64,000 bases of DNA from Branchiostoma floridae. Taxonomy: Eukaryota > Chordata > Leptocardii > Amphioxiformes > Branchiostomatidae. This document shows, one piece after another, positions 28,993-41,657 of the stretch. Position 1 is the stretch's first letter. Every line of letters starts with the position of its first letter. Made by a program: the position numbers and the translations under genes. The stretch spans positions 11,096,718 to 11,160,717 of the forward strand of contig NC_049984.1 in the NCBI RefSeq assembly GCF_000003815.2, read 5' to 3'. A model generated the notes under the pieces. It was not told the origin of the DNA, ran no database searches, and worked only from the letters and a program-made list of their open reading frames with translations.

Positions 28993-31900
28993 GTTTTTCA
29001 CCACAATTAGCTGGAGGGACAGGCCTCCCACAGATTGGACAAGTGCCTTACCTAGCCCGGAACATCTGCAAAACAAAACGATAGCTTTGTTGGAGATCGC
29101 TCAACTCACAGCTTGATGAAGTCATGTGTTCCCAGCACTGGGAGGGTTGTCAAAAGTCTCACCGGGCGGCAAACTACACTGATATTTATACAAGGCAGTC
29201 CCAGTTGCGTCGGGGTAGTCCTGAGAGAGGTACTCCGCACAAACAATGTCTTACTACGTTACAGACACTACTCTTGTAAACGGTTCACACGCCACTAGTG
29301 TCAACAATGTTGACAACATCTCAAGATCTTAATACAAAGTGCCGGCGGTCGCTCAAAGAAAGGATGTAGTAGATCTAGAAGATCACTTGTTGGCCATCGT
29401 CATGCTGGTTGCTTGTTCGATTCACTAAATTCAACTCTTTCAGGGCTTTTCTACCTGTTGTACATCCCATACTCCCGTAGTAGTTTACATAAAGCCGTTT
29501 AAAAAGATTTTTAACGAATCCAAAACTAAACAGGATTTCACGGTCATACAATTACAAGCCGAGTGCATACATTGCTCAAAAGCTCAACTTATTCTCAGTG
29601 CGGTTGAAGATCTCATCTTGGACAAACGCCTACCTGTGTCCACAAGAACCACCCACGAAATCACCCTTCCTGGTCCTGATCCAAAACCTCAGATGAATGA
29701 TTATAAATATTTCCTACATCAAACACCTGTTTTATTGCAGGACCATGCAGTGAACTTTGAACGTGAAGGTTAGATCAGCCACCCCCATGCAGCGACCTGT
29801 CATCAGCTAACGATATGATTGGTCACGACGGACCGCGTAACTGTCGACACCTTCCAAAACTTTCGACGGGATGTCAAGGGTCACCAATCTCTGGTACACA
29901 GACGAACCCGGGTCAAATCTTGTCAATCACTCTATTAAAGCGAGCCATTTATGTGCCCAAAGTATCTCAGTTTAGATGATTATTATTTGTTGGGTAGCCC
30001 TGGCTGTATATCACTTTGTACTGCAGGATAAATCAAATCTAATCTTGTTTTAAAACTAACGTCATGCATCTATCATACAGATTAACACCAACGATTCATC
30101 TCATCAAAGAACCCAGGATAGGGAGCATGATATGTTGGCACTTTATGTTGTACACAATAGACATGTACCGAAGAAGTATACCAACATATTATAGCTGATG
30201 AGTGTCTTCGTCCTTTCATGTCTCTCTCCTTTTTGTGTGAGGAGGAAGAGACTAGGTCCGGACACCAGACTACCGAAAAGTCCGGTTCTAAAATTCGAAA
30301 GATGTCCGGCAGTGCTGCCACCAGCGAGTAGAAGTAGAAACTACTTCGTTGTTATTTATAAGTTTATAAACTGTTCTTTGTAGCAATACGTCTTTAGATT
30401 GTTTTCCATATACTTGAATTATTCTGCAACATTAAGCTGCCTGACTTATTCCTTGTCCTGGCCTGCCTCATGGTGACCTCCCATGTATGAAGAGGAGTAC
30501 TATATAGTTGGACTCACTACTTTAACCACCCTTTTAGAGATGACCTTGCCGACTGCAGGCCTTGACCCCGCCGTAGGTGACCACACATTTGACGGGGCAG
30601 CGAGAGGTGCTTTCCTCGCACCTGGTTTATCTTGTAACATAATCTAAGACACCCGCTGGTCCTGTCGACATTTCTTCGTGTCAAAAATGATGGATGACCT
30701 CTAGGGAGGGAGCAAAAATTTACAAACACGTCCTACCCTGACGTCAGTAATCGTCTGTTTTTAGCCGTGGCGAGGGTCATCTGAGGAAACGTTTAGCGCC
30801 CAAGGATCTTGAAAGGAGCATCTGGCGAAAGTTCAAATGACCCGCGTTTCTTTGGGCACCCGAAATACTGTTTAGTCCGCTCTCAATCTTCAACACCGCC
30901 ATTTCAAACATCGAGGAAAAGAGGCATTATAGCAACTCATCGCATATTTTCTCTATTTCTATTTGAAAGTACATTCCGTATTGCCATGACCAACCCACCG
31001 CTCTCATTGTCGTAACTTCGAGGTATGAAGTATAGTAGTCAAAAATGGGAAAAGAAAAACAAACAAACATTATCTTACTTTTGATGTTTGATATCTGAAG
31101 AGCCATTGAGGAAGGAGCAATATACTCGTCTACTCGTCAACTATATGATTTAGCCCATCATGATTTCTTTTGCTGTTTTGTTTCTGCTGTGCTTAGCACT
31201 CAGCTTTGGGAGATCTTGGGAAAGATTATGGGAGCCAATAGCATACACCACTGCCAGACTTGCTCCCTGTTTTATTGATAGCACAAAGTTGTGTGGCGTC
31301 AGGGCTAAGGAATTGGGATGGGCGCCACCATCACCAAGTTGGTGACTCTTTACAAATCACCCGGACTCCAGGAAGAATGGTAACATATTAGTCCCTAATG
31401 GAGATCTGTATCAAACCAAACCAAACCAAACCAACCAAACTATATGCACCAAAGCGTGCGCATGTCGCATTTGGACCATCCTGCTACCATAAGGAAAGTT
31501 TTTCTTAGCTCACTGCTTTAGTACATGCCAGCCACGTGTAACCTTCGTACTCAGAGACCGCAAGGTTACGTCTTCTACCCCTGTCCAATCTTTATAAACG
31601 TGTCCTGATGATAAGACACATCTTCACTGACAGTTTATCACAGATGGGCAGTCCGTCTTTGATCTGTCCTTGCCGTGATGACAGCTCCATCGCCGCCGGC
31701 TAACAGATGACCCTTCACGTGGCCTTTGGCCAGATTTACAAAGTTCAGCAACATGTCAGACCAGCGAGGTCGGTAATGGTTGATCTATGGGACTCTTGGC
31801 CGGTGATGGTGATGTTACCCAAAGTAAGTTTAGATACATCTATTGGCGGAAAACAAGATAACGAAACGGCAACTTGATGTAATATCTTTATATCAATATT

Positions 31901-32267
31901 GTTTATCGACTTGAAACAAAGGTAACTTAGATTTATATTAAGGGAGCCTAGATCATCCTTGCCCATTTAGAATGGAAGGATGATAATCATATTCTCAAAG
32001 AGTAGCTGGAACACAGATAGGTAAAATATAGCCAGAGTTCAGAGGGTGTCGACTCACTACGAAGGAGTTGTTCTTAGGATTCCAACCAAAATGTGTTATC
32101 TTCAACCAAATGGCGCTAGAGCATTTGCAGATGTCAAGACCAGGAATCAGGTTGTCAGACCATTTTCACAAGAACAAAACAAATCAAATACGTCGTCGCT
32201 TCTGACCAGCGTTTACAGAGCGGCGTGATATCTATTTTGTCTATACGGTCATGTGCCTCATAAAACT
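28993..32267. other. Upstream of the SLC6 gene and intergenic, no gene recognised
   Basis: A possible 5' leader exon of the SLC6 gene ends near 29066, where minus-strand TTTTGCAG precedes the longer frame. A short (CCAAA)n run lies at 31415-31440. No other coding exon or long repeat was recognised. Confidence 0.4.
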
Positions 32268-32278
32268 TCACGCCACAA

Positions 32279-32427
32279 TCTCCAAGCAGATCCTACGGTA
32301 GCCTAAGATAGTATCTAGAAGAGTGAAAATGTGTTTGGCTACCGGTGACAAACACACTCCAAGCCGGCTTCACTCCTCTGACAGCTTTGACTATCTTAGG
32401 CTACCGTAGGATCTGCTTGGATATTAT
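32279..32427. mobile_element. 149-bp foldback element with 31-bp perfect inverted repeats
   Basis: Arms at 32282-32312 and 32390-32420 are perfect complements over 31 bp (starting CCAAGCAGATCCTACGG). Inside, GAGTGAA...TTCACTC and GTGTTTG...CAAACAC make further nested stems. The element is flanked by TTCACGCCACA at 32268-32278 and 32428-32438, an 11-bp direct repeat that looks like a target duplication. It has no coding capacity. Confidence 0.85.
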
Positions 32428-32438
32428 TCACGCCACAC

Positions 32439-35260
32439 CAATAACTGTCCTGCGTGCAGGTCTCGAAGACATCTGCCCTTACATGTACGCATACATCATA
32501 CAGAAGTCAAGATTCGACAGGGTATCAACCCAACGACAGGATTTCCTCCTATGTCATCAGTCTTTTAACTTCGCCACGTGCGTTCGCGGTATGTGTCCGC
32601 CAGAGGTGCCCCCATGGGACTGCAGGGCGCAAACAGAAGAACCGCCGTTTGTCGTGACCTTGGCTTCTCCGCGATGTTTCCAGACCGCCAAGTGACGTGC
32701 ATGAAATTGCATTGAGGATCATGAACAGTCGCTTAGCGATGTCCGTTGAAATAGGAAATACAGATGTCCTTTTTTTCCTGACAAAATACGACTACCTCCC
32801 ATTTGGTTCTGAAGGTGCCGCAGGGAGCACTGCGAGGTCATCTACTGAGAAACACAAAAGTCCTACAAGTCTTGGTAATAAAGTCTATCAAAATCGCTGA
32901 ATATCTTCGCCTTTATGAGGTAGAACGTCGGAGTTAACAGTTACACAACAAATGTCATTTGGTAGTATCTGAATCCACTATATACATATATGCAGCACAA
33001 GAAACGTCTGCCGAAACCTAGGGTCAGTGTTTAAAGTGCTTTTCGAGGCACTGCGACCGTTTTCAGGCCTGCCACCTTCTAGTTTACGGAGTCACAAGTT
33101 TACAGGGGTGGCAATTCTTAGCTTCACCTGTGCGGCTGGCAGCATTTCATGCACTTTAGATGTTCGGAAGTTCATGCTGTGGTTTTGTTTTCTGAATAAC
33201 ACACATAAGTTACAGTTAGGGGTTCCCATGTCGTCCACCATGCCATGAGACAGCCAGTTTGGCCCAGCAAGCTCTGTCTACTGGACGTTCCGACTTAAGT
33301 GTCGGCGTTATTATCATGTGACTGTACGTCTACAGTTGTCTCAACCGCAAACTGGGAGCCGTCAAGAAAGTTCAATATTTTTCCATACCGCGAATTTTAA
33401 TCGCCGCCAACTGAAACAAAAAGTCATTTACAGTACCGTAAAAGGTGAAATGTTCGCGATAGTTGTCTCAAAGTTGTATTGTCGTCACAACAAAAAAACT
33501 GTCTAAAATAGGCTGTCGGTCGTAGCTAGTAGCGTGTTTTACGGAAAACGTTCAGAGTTCACAAAGACTAACAAAAAAGACAGTTTACTTACCCTTGCTG
33601 GACTGAAAGAACTAGGTTCGTCTGAGACCTATCCAACAGAATCTACCAAATAAAGACGTCTGTTGAGCTGAGAACATTTTTGTCACACCTGGATTTTCGA
33701 TTCCGAACGTTCCAATCACAATCAGTGACCTACGCTAGATTCTGCGCTGTGGAATTTGCACGAAAGGACGTTATTGAACATCACCCAAATAGTCCAAATT
33801 TTTGGTTGTCAGACACTTGAGTTGGCCCTTGAAATGTAAGAAATGTGCTTTTAAGAACTGAAATGTGGTTTACAACAAAGTGACAAAACGAATGGCATTG
33901 ACCCCCACTGTAAACATGAGTCTGCTTTCGAGATTTTCTCTTCACTTGATACAGGTCATTGCCAACTTGCCGAAGGACGCCGAAAAGGCGGTCTGGCTAT
34001 TTCTCCTAAAGATTTCAATGTCGTTCCACAATAACAGCTGTTACGGATGTGTGAAGCTAAAACAATGAGCATTTCATTTTAAGAAATTTCAAAGATTTCG
34101 TGCCAAAATTATTTAAGTAACTATTGAAGAAGAAACAATTCATATGGTATACATTTTCTACTAATTCCCCTGCCCTGGTGAGAGTGACACACATGGTTGA
34201 AATCTTTAGCAGGAAAAAAGGAGCACCTCGCCAAAGAGGCTATCTGTCAATAGTGTCATTATAACATGACGCAGCGTCCCCTTGCAATTTTGACAGGCAT
34301 TACACATCCTCCTACAAGAAGGACGCTTTTCCTGGATCACAGTGTACGGGACTGGTCTGAGCTTGTGTATAAACCCGTTATGTCTAACACCCCACAGAAT
34401 ATCGTTATCTTCAACGACAATCTACATAACAAAGTAATTTTTGTTAGCTTTGATACTAACAAAATCCAAGTCCAACAAATGCTTTGGTTAAAAATCCTCC
34501 TATGTGACGTTAAGAAGCAGCTATTTGTATCGCTGTCCATTCTCTCGCTCAAGTTGGCTACATGTTACGTCACGGTCCTGACTACGTGCATAATCCCAAT
34601 GTCGCCAGGAAGTGATTACGCAAGGGTATAATTTTCGTGTTTGATCAGAGCTAGTTCATTACCATGGTCCTTGCGACCTTATTAGATATATGGGCGGGAA
34701 ACACTCAAGCATACGAAATGATTGCAATTCACGAAAGACGTTTAGAGCTTAATTGGGGGAATTCCAAGTTTGTTTGACTTAAATGTCGACATGTCAGTCC
34801 CTTTGTCTTGTTGCAAAGTTGGAAGACGTTGTATCACTAATAAGTGAAAGTCACAAGATATAGCGAAGAAACGTTGGTCTACTAAATGTACTTTCTATAG
34901 GGTCACCCTAACGATACTGCAGGAGTCAGTAAATGAGCGTCAACATGGCATCGTCATATATGTTTCCCTGTCCTTGGTGCTGAACTATGCCCCCATCCCT
35001 GTTGTCAACCTACGTTTCCCGTCCTTGATGGTAACAGTAGATTATGTTAACAACCAATTATAAGCCACTGCACTGTAAACCACTTAAAAGATCAATATTT
35101 TTGGTAACCTTCTAAACAATGTGATTGATATGAACGTTGTATGGCATATTGGAGCTTAAACTCACTCCGATATGTTTAGGGGTATCAAAAGATTGAATCA
35201 CACCTTTATTAAGATAAAGGGGTGGGTCAATAAAATCTCTAAAGACATGTCTCTCGTCGT
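32439..35260. other. Intergenic, no gene recognised
   Basis: Only scattered open frames up to about 120 codons without homology-like features. A stray unit of the 27-bp minisatellite occurs near 34960. Confidence 0.4.
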
Positions 35261-35269
35261 TATCACTGA

Positions 35270-35930
35270 TTTATGTTTCCCTGTCCTTGGTGCTGAACTA
35301 TGTTTCCCTGTCCCTGGTGCTGAACTATGTTTCCCTGTCCTTGGTGCTGAACTATGTTTCCCTGTCCTTGGTGCTGAACTATGTTTCCCTGTCCCTGGTG
35401 CTGAACTATGTTTCCCTGTCCTTGGTGCTGAACTATGTTTCCCTATCCTTGGTGCTGAACTATGTTTCCCTGTCCCTGGTGCTGAACTATGTTTCCCTGT
35501 CCTTGGTGCTGAACTATGTTTCCCTGTCCTTGGTGCTGAACTATGTTTCCCTATCCTTGGTGCTGAACTATGTTTCCCTATCCTTGGTGCTGAACTATGT
35601 TTCCCTGTCCTTGGTGCTGAACTATGTTTCCCTATCCTTGGTGCTGAACTATGCTTCCCTGTCCCTGGTGCTGAACTATGTTTCTTTGTCCTTGGTGCTG
35701 AACTATGTTTCCCTATCCTTGGTGCTGAACTATGGTGTTAAATAATGTGTTCCTGAACTATGTTTCTTTGTCCTTGGTGCTGAACTATGTTTCCTGTCCT
35801 TGGTACTGAACTATGTTTCCTGTGCTTGGTACTGAACTATGTTTCCTTGTCCTTGGTACTGAGCTATGGTGTTAAATAACGTGTCCCTGAACTATGTTTC
35901 CTTGTCCTTGGTACTAAGCTAAGTCACTTC
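35270..35930. repeat. 27-bp minisatellite
   Basis: About 17 near-exact copies of a unit including ATGTTTCCCTGTCCTTGGTG and CTGAACT run to about 35735, followed by degenerate copies. As 27 is a multiple of three, two plus frames stay open (nonapeptide LCFPVLGAE in one, VLNYVSLSL in another). The repeat lacks splice or start context and is not called a gene. Confidence 0.9.
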
Positions 35931-36799
35931 GCCCAATGTTGCTGAACTATGGTGTTGAATAATGTCTTGGTGCTGCATTCTTGGCTCGCTCCTGTGCTTG
36001 AGTCTACCCTTTGACATCGGTATCACGCTGATTTCTATTCCAACATTTGGTCATAATCAACATCGACTCAATACGTACATACGTCAATATTTTAGATAGA
36101 CAAAATAAATGTATAAACAATGATCTTGTGTGAGATTCTTTTTGAAACATTGCGATAGTATGGAATCTCCGACTTCTATATACACAGAATGAAGGCTACT
36201 TACTTTTTCAATGACTCTTGAGTCTCCATCTCTTTCTTAGACCCAGGCATTCTTGTCGATGGTCTTCGTCTATTGTGAAGTTTTGATTGTCACTGTCTCC
36301 TAGCTTACTTCTGCTAATGTAAGCTACTGAGTCCAAGGAATAAACGTCTTGTTTCTAAGGTTAAGATGGGCCTGAGACGAGTCGCCATGCACCATCCCCC
36401 AGTCCGCTGACCAGTGCGACACAACGTGACAATCCAAACTGTGGAGGCCAGGCGACGGCTCCGCTAGCCATAGAAACAGGATTGATCCGTGGGAATTCCT
36501 ACTAATGATCAGTCATTACGCAATTGTAGCGGTATCCAAGAAGACACTGTCACGGAGCCCCTGTAAGTAGGCCGCTGGTATCTAATAATAACATATCTCT
36601 CACCCCAAATCAAATCAATTCCAGTTAGTTTCTGATCATCTCTGCATAAAATGTACAAAATCACATCTTAGAGGTTCCATTTATAGAAGAACAGTTGGAA
36701 ATTGCGGAGGAAACCTTGAAGAGCACAGGAAGTGCCGTGGTCTTCTTTCTAGGAAAATACGCTATAACATTCCGGCTACACCATCATTCTGGAGGTAAA

Positions 36800-37770
36800 T
36801 ACTGCTATTACATAGTATCCACATCCACGGAGTCCAAGGCCGCGAAGTTTACCACTAATCTCTAAACTCCAGTGTCGTGGGGCCCACATCCATGAAGTCT
36901 GCCACTGATCTATAAACTCCACAGCTGTGGAGTTAACTCTTATGAATCCATGGCCCCAGACTAGTATCAATCCGTCCCGGGACATTAACCATTATTCAAT
37001 AAACTTTGCAGCTTTTGGGTCAACTGCCTTTGAATTAACAACTAAGGCCATGAGTTGATTATATGAATGACATCCACATGCGCATCAATATTCGACCATT
37101 AAAAAGTTTTCAAACGATTAACCATGGTGTAAATTGTACAAGGTAAAATGAGGAAATATATGCCGCATATTGTAAGGGAATACATTGGAAAACATAGACT
37201 AATGTCAATTCCAAGCTAAAAGACGACGGTATAAAAACAAAAATGGAGAAATAGTGTTCGGTATACGGGTATACCATGTTCCTTAGGTCTTTGTTCAATC
37301 TTCCTAACCACTTCGTTTTCATCTTCGTCTTTTGGCCAAACTTTTTTTTTCCATTCGCACGCTCGCATCAGCTTGGGGGGCTCCCAGAGGATGTCATCCA
37401 CATAATGACACCAATGTGGCCTAATCTCTAAACTCCACAGCCATGCTATCCACGGTCAGGCCGTAGATTTTATCACTAGTCACTTCACACTCATGGGTTT
37501 TCATCACTAGATCAAACTTAATGAACTCCACGGCCATGGTTATTTATTAGTCCGTCTACGGCCGTCTACGGACACAGCCAAGTCAAGGAAAATCACGACC
37601 CCAGACCAGTATTATCAGTAGGTCCTCGGTTTTATATTTACAACTATTTGTATTTACAATGTATAAACTCCTCAGACATGGAATTGGCCCTGTGAAGCTG
37701 TTGGCAACTATTCGTATAAACTCCACAATCGCCGGGAAAGTTTGAGACTTTTCTATAAACTCCACGGCAG
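36800..37770. repeat. Degenerate dispersed motif TCTATAAACTCCACRG
   Basis: Variants of CTATAAACTCCACGG occur repeatedly (around 36860, 36910, 37425, 37670, 37720 and 37755) with loose spacing, mixed with CCATGG-type dyads. It looks like a decayed tandem or dispersed repeat. No coding content. Confidence 0.45.
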
Positions 37771-38015
37771 ATCTGAAGATTCAAAACAATTAACGTTACT
37801 CTCTAAGAAAGACTTTTAAGAGGAGAGTATGCATTTAAATGATTGTATCATGAAACAACTTTTGACACAAATGATAATGTTGCATGACCTTTATAACATA
37901 TTTTGTTCCTGGGATGGTACATGGTACAACAAACAACATTTAACCAGAAGGGTTCTACGAAATATATTCCACCGTATATAAGATAAAAACATGGTGGAAG
38001 CCCTCCAGACTCCAG

Positions 38016-39384
38016 TCATGCGTCATTCTGCCGTGTGTACCGGGTGTCAGTCTCCTCGAGCCACTCTTGAATTCTTCTTCTCTTGGTCGCACGTGTGTCG
38101 CGGTCGAGAGATTCTGTGCTCTTTTCAACACCGTCCACTGCTGTTGCTACACGTTTCCGGCTCCCGGTGACCATAGCCTGTTGCCATGCACTCCCATTAC
38201 CCTTTGCGCGACAGTTCCCGGATGAAGACAGGTATGCGGTGAGGTTCCTGTCCTGCGCAAAACGTTTGGACTCCACAGTTGAGTACGGTGTGGGGAACGA
38301 GTAGGCAGGATCAGTGCTGTCTACCTCTGTTCTTTTGCTGGAACAATTCCTTGCCTTTAATTGGTCTACACGTGGTTTGTCGTAAGTTACCGCTCCCGTT
38401 GAAACGTCCAGGAAAGACATTGGAGACGGTGCGGCAACAACCTGAGCAACATCAGCCGTTCCCGGAGTTGGGCGCCGGTGGGATGCTGCAGAGTGTGTGC
38501 GATGTCCTGACGACATACGCGAACTTTTGGTAAAGATAAGTTGCGGTGATTTCGAAACATGACCACCCAGCGACGTGTCAGTATCCTGACCGGGCCCCAC
38601 GGTACCGGTCTTGCACCCACCCGGAGCGCTGGGCAGTTTTTCAGCAGGGTCGGAATCTCTAGATAGATCATCAGACTTGTCTTCTGTGACGAAGCTGCAG
38701 CTAGAGTCATCGCCTGAAGAACTTCCATCGTCTGGTGTTTCCGGGATTGAGAAGAGCTGACGACTGAGAAAGCGGCAGGGGCGATTGTTCTGAAAGATTA
38801 AGGATTTCTTTTCTCAAAATACTCATATTCATATCTGAATAACATCTTTGGATATTGGGAATTGGGTATCTGCTAATATTAAAATCTGACTTAGATTTGA
38901 TGGAGTACGATGCATCTTTTACGTTAACGATCACAGGCGGGATAATTGTTCTTCGTCTACAAGCAAAGACAGAGCGATAATAGTATCCTTATTGTCTTCT
39001 ATGCGTTCCTATTAGATACTTAAAAATACCAATAGTACGACAAAAAACAGAAGTGCTTACAGGTCTGCCCCTCAGATCGTGGAGCCAGGAAGACGGCGTG
39101 TAGTCGTGGTCGTGAAGACCGTCAATCCGCATCTTCCACATCACCTTCGGTGGTACTCTCCAGCGGAACTCTGAAACATGTAACGTTACACACAGATGGA
39201 TACTCAAACACTCAAGGGGGGCATTTCCTCTAAACATCGCATCGTCCTAGGGTGTGAAAACCATGATAACAGGGTAATGTATTGACCAAATGGTGTGGCT
39301 CCAAACGTGACTATACTTATGGTACTCACCTGACAACGTATCTGTTTGACATAGAGAAGGCTCAGACGTAAGACTTCCCGGCAT
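38016..39384 (-). CDS. Unrecognised 312-aa protein, three exons
   Basis: Exons in transcript order: 39384-39330 (ATG, donor GTGAGT), 39170-39061 (acceptor TTTCAG, donor GTAAGC) and 38789-38016 (acceptor TTTCAG, stop TGA). Phases 1 and 0 join cleanly to 312 aa, which random frames would rarely do. Exon 2 encodes a dense Trp/His/Asp segment (FRWRVPPKVMWKMRIDG, then HDHDYTPSSWLHDLRGRP). The third exon starts NNRPCRFLSRQLF, passes through an acidic Ser-rich stretch (DDGSSSGDDSS), is low-complexity Ser/Thr-rich, and ends with a basic cluster ATKRRRIQEWLEE that could be a nuclear signal or short helix. I do not recognise the family. The compact N-terminal motif followed by a disordered tail suggests a small structural or adaptor protein. 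Confidence 0.7.
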
Positions 39385-39632
39385 TTTCGTTGTCGTTACA
39401 ATTGTTGTTTTTAGATCACAGCTTAGTCAGCTACATCAGGGGGTTCTTCTGACGTGACGGTTTCCTGACCAGATTAATATCTTGTACTTTCGTAAGAAAA
39501 ATCTCCAGGAACTAATGCAAGGCGACTGTTTCCACAACAAACTTTTGTAACTATGTTCTAGGATTATCTTAATGTTCATACTATGGTCAGGTATGCTCTA
39601 GAACAAGAGTACGTAGAACTAGTGGGCCTGGA

Positions 39633-40940
39633 TAGGCTTAGGTCACATTTCCAAACCGGGGCCCGGCCGAAATGTTTTAACTTAAGAAACGAAAAATTAA
39701 AATGTATACCTAGAACTAGAGTTCGGGGACCTCACACCTCCATGAAATATTCATTACTTTTTTGTGGATGGTATGTATGTTTATAGTCGGTTGTATTTGA
39801 GAGTAATGGTTATATAATATAAATGTTATGGGAAAGTAGTGGTGTATTTAATCAATGACACAGAGGATGTCCATCTGATTAGTAATTATTAAAATGGGAC
39901 ACTTAATTGTGTAATGTGCGTTTAAGAGGTCGACGGCATATGGTAGCGTGGTGTTCCTTAAGCTTGATGTTTGGCATTTAAACTGTCTAAGGTTGTCAGC
40001 ATTATTGAGGTTCGACTATGTGCCTCAGAGCGGTGTGGTGGGAGGAAGTTGGGAAACTCAAAAAGAAGAAGGGATGTGGCCAACTTTAGTCAGATGGTGA
40101 TTTGATTTTCCAACAATATGTCATAACATCAGCTGTTCACACGGTACAAAAACGAGATGCACACTTTCCTCTGACAGCCCTACACCAACTGTAAGATGAA
40201 AACTTGGCGACAACCCTGTCTGCTAAAAAACAAGTACCATTGGCTACGAACAAGTACCATTGGCTACGAAAGAGACAACTAACAACTGTCCCTTATCGTA
40301 ACAAAATCAGAACATCTATATCGCCCATAAAACTTCTGACACCCAATCCAGATGAGAGGACCTAATGGCATTTTAATCACCATGTCACTCAAATCAGCAG
40401 TACAGTATGTGAGACATCCATACCTGTTAAGCATTACCGTTAAATGTACCTCAACTTCTTACAATTATACTTACGCTTCACATCTCCATGATATCCTAAG
40501 CAGACATAAATAAAACTAATTATCATATTCAAAAAACCTCGGGGTTCCCCAAACAGCTGTCACCATCTGCTTGGAGCTAAGCCCATTAACAAACACATAA
40601 AGCACGATGCCTGTACCAATATATCTCAAATATAGGGGTGATTTCTGATATTATTACATCGATTATAACGACAGATACGGCTCCCAAAATCTCATCGATT
40701 CGAGCTTTCATCACACCCCACCAACACAACAAGTATGAAACCAATCCATTCAGCCGTTCTTGACACAGACAGAGACACATAACAGAAAATATAACCTCCA
40801 TTCCATGACATTTCATGGAGGTAAATATACACAAATCATGCCCACGAATCTTATTTTGACATTTTGTGTATTTTGATGTCTTTTATATAATTCTTTTCGC
40901 TCCCGACCGGGCCCCTTTTTGGAAATGTGACCTAAGCCTA
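39633..40940. mobile_element. 1.3-kb region bounded by inverted TAGGCTTAGGTCACATTTCC ends
   Basis: Left end 39633-39666 reads TAGGCTTAGGTCACATTTCC then CCGGGGCCCGG. The right end 40907-40940 is its complement with a few changes (AAAAAGGGGCCCGG). The right interior (about 40840-40890) matches the interior of the elements at 19229 and 24290. Either one 1.3-kb element with inverted ends, or two solo elements facing each other. No transposase frame was seen. Confidence 0.55.
40223..40270. repeat. Short tandem duplication of a 20-bp unit
   Basis: ACAAGTACCATTGGCTACGA occurs twice in direct succession. It is non-coding. Confidence 0.8.
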
Positions 40941-41657
40941 AGGGCTTAACCATCAAAGGCCATTTTTTGTCTTTTGTTATACAACTTTTTGATTCAAGTA
41001 TTGTGAGGCGCATAGTGCCCCTTACAAGGTGACACGCCTGTAAGAAATTATTTGTCTAAAGGACGTAACTTCTTTTCGCTAATCCTGCTTTAACAAAAGA
41101 AAGGGGGCGTATAACTGTAATTACGCTACCCCTATTGACAAGAAACAAGCGGTGCCTTGTTCCGAACTACAAGGCAAACAATACATAATCCATTAAACTA
41201 CACACTGGTGAAAAAAGCTCATGCCTTTAGAGACTTAACACTTCTGCATTTATTAATTTCTACAACTTATGCTCCTTAATTTGTGATGAATGGGACGCAT
41301 TGGTAGAGTGGTGTAACTTGTCAAACTCTGCATATTTATGAAAAACTTCGCTACCTACCCTGACGCCCCTTTGCTACATAGAATGTTTAACATAATTACA
41401 TATTTGAGGCTCTCAAGGTTGAGGTGATAGTGTGTGTACAAATCAGATCACAGCGAAATGAAAAAAATAAGAATCCTACCATCATTGAAGACAATTCAAA
41501 ATATTGCTTAAAACTTCAGATTAGATCTATATTATCACAATTACAAAACAGAACTCAGTATGTGCCCCCTGTTTTTCACAGTGCGGTTATTTCAAATTCT
41601 GACTGGGTAATACGTTTGGTTGCTATCCTCGTGAGTCATTCGGATACACGATTCAAA

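Noticed and set aside
34266-34631. 121-codon open frame
   Set aside because: No recognisable motifs, biased like random AT-rich sequence, no splice support.
35172-35741. 189-codon frame of LCFPVLGAE repeats as a protein
   Set aside because: It is a 27-bp minisatellite open in two frames, with no sign of exon structure.
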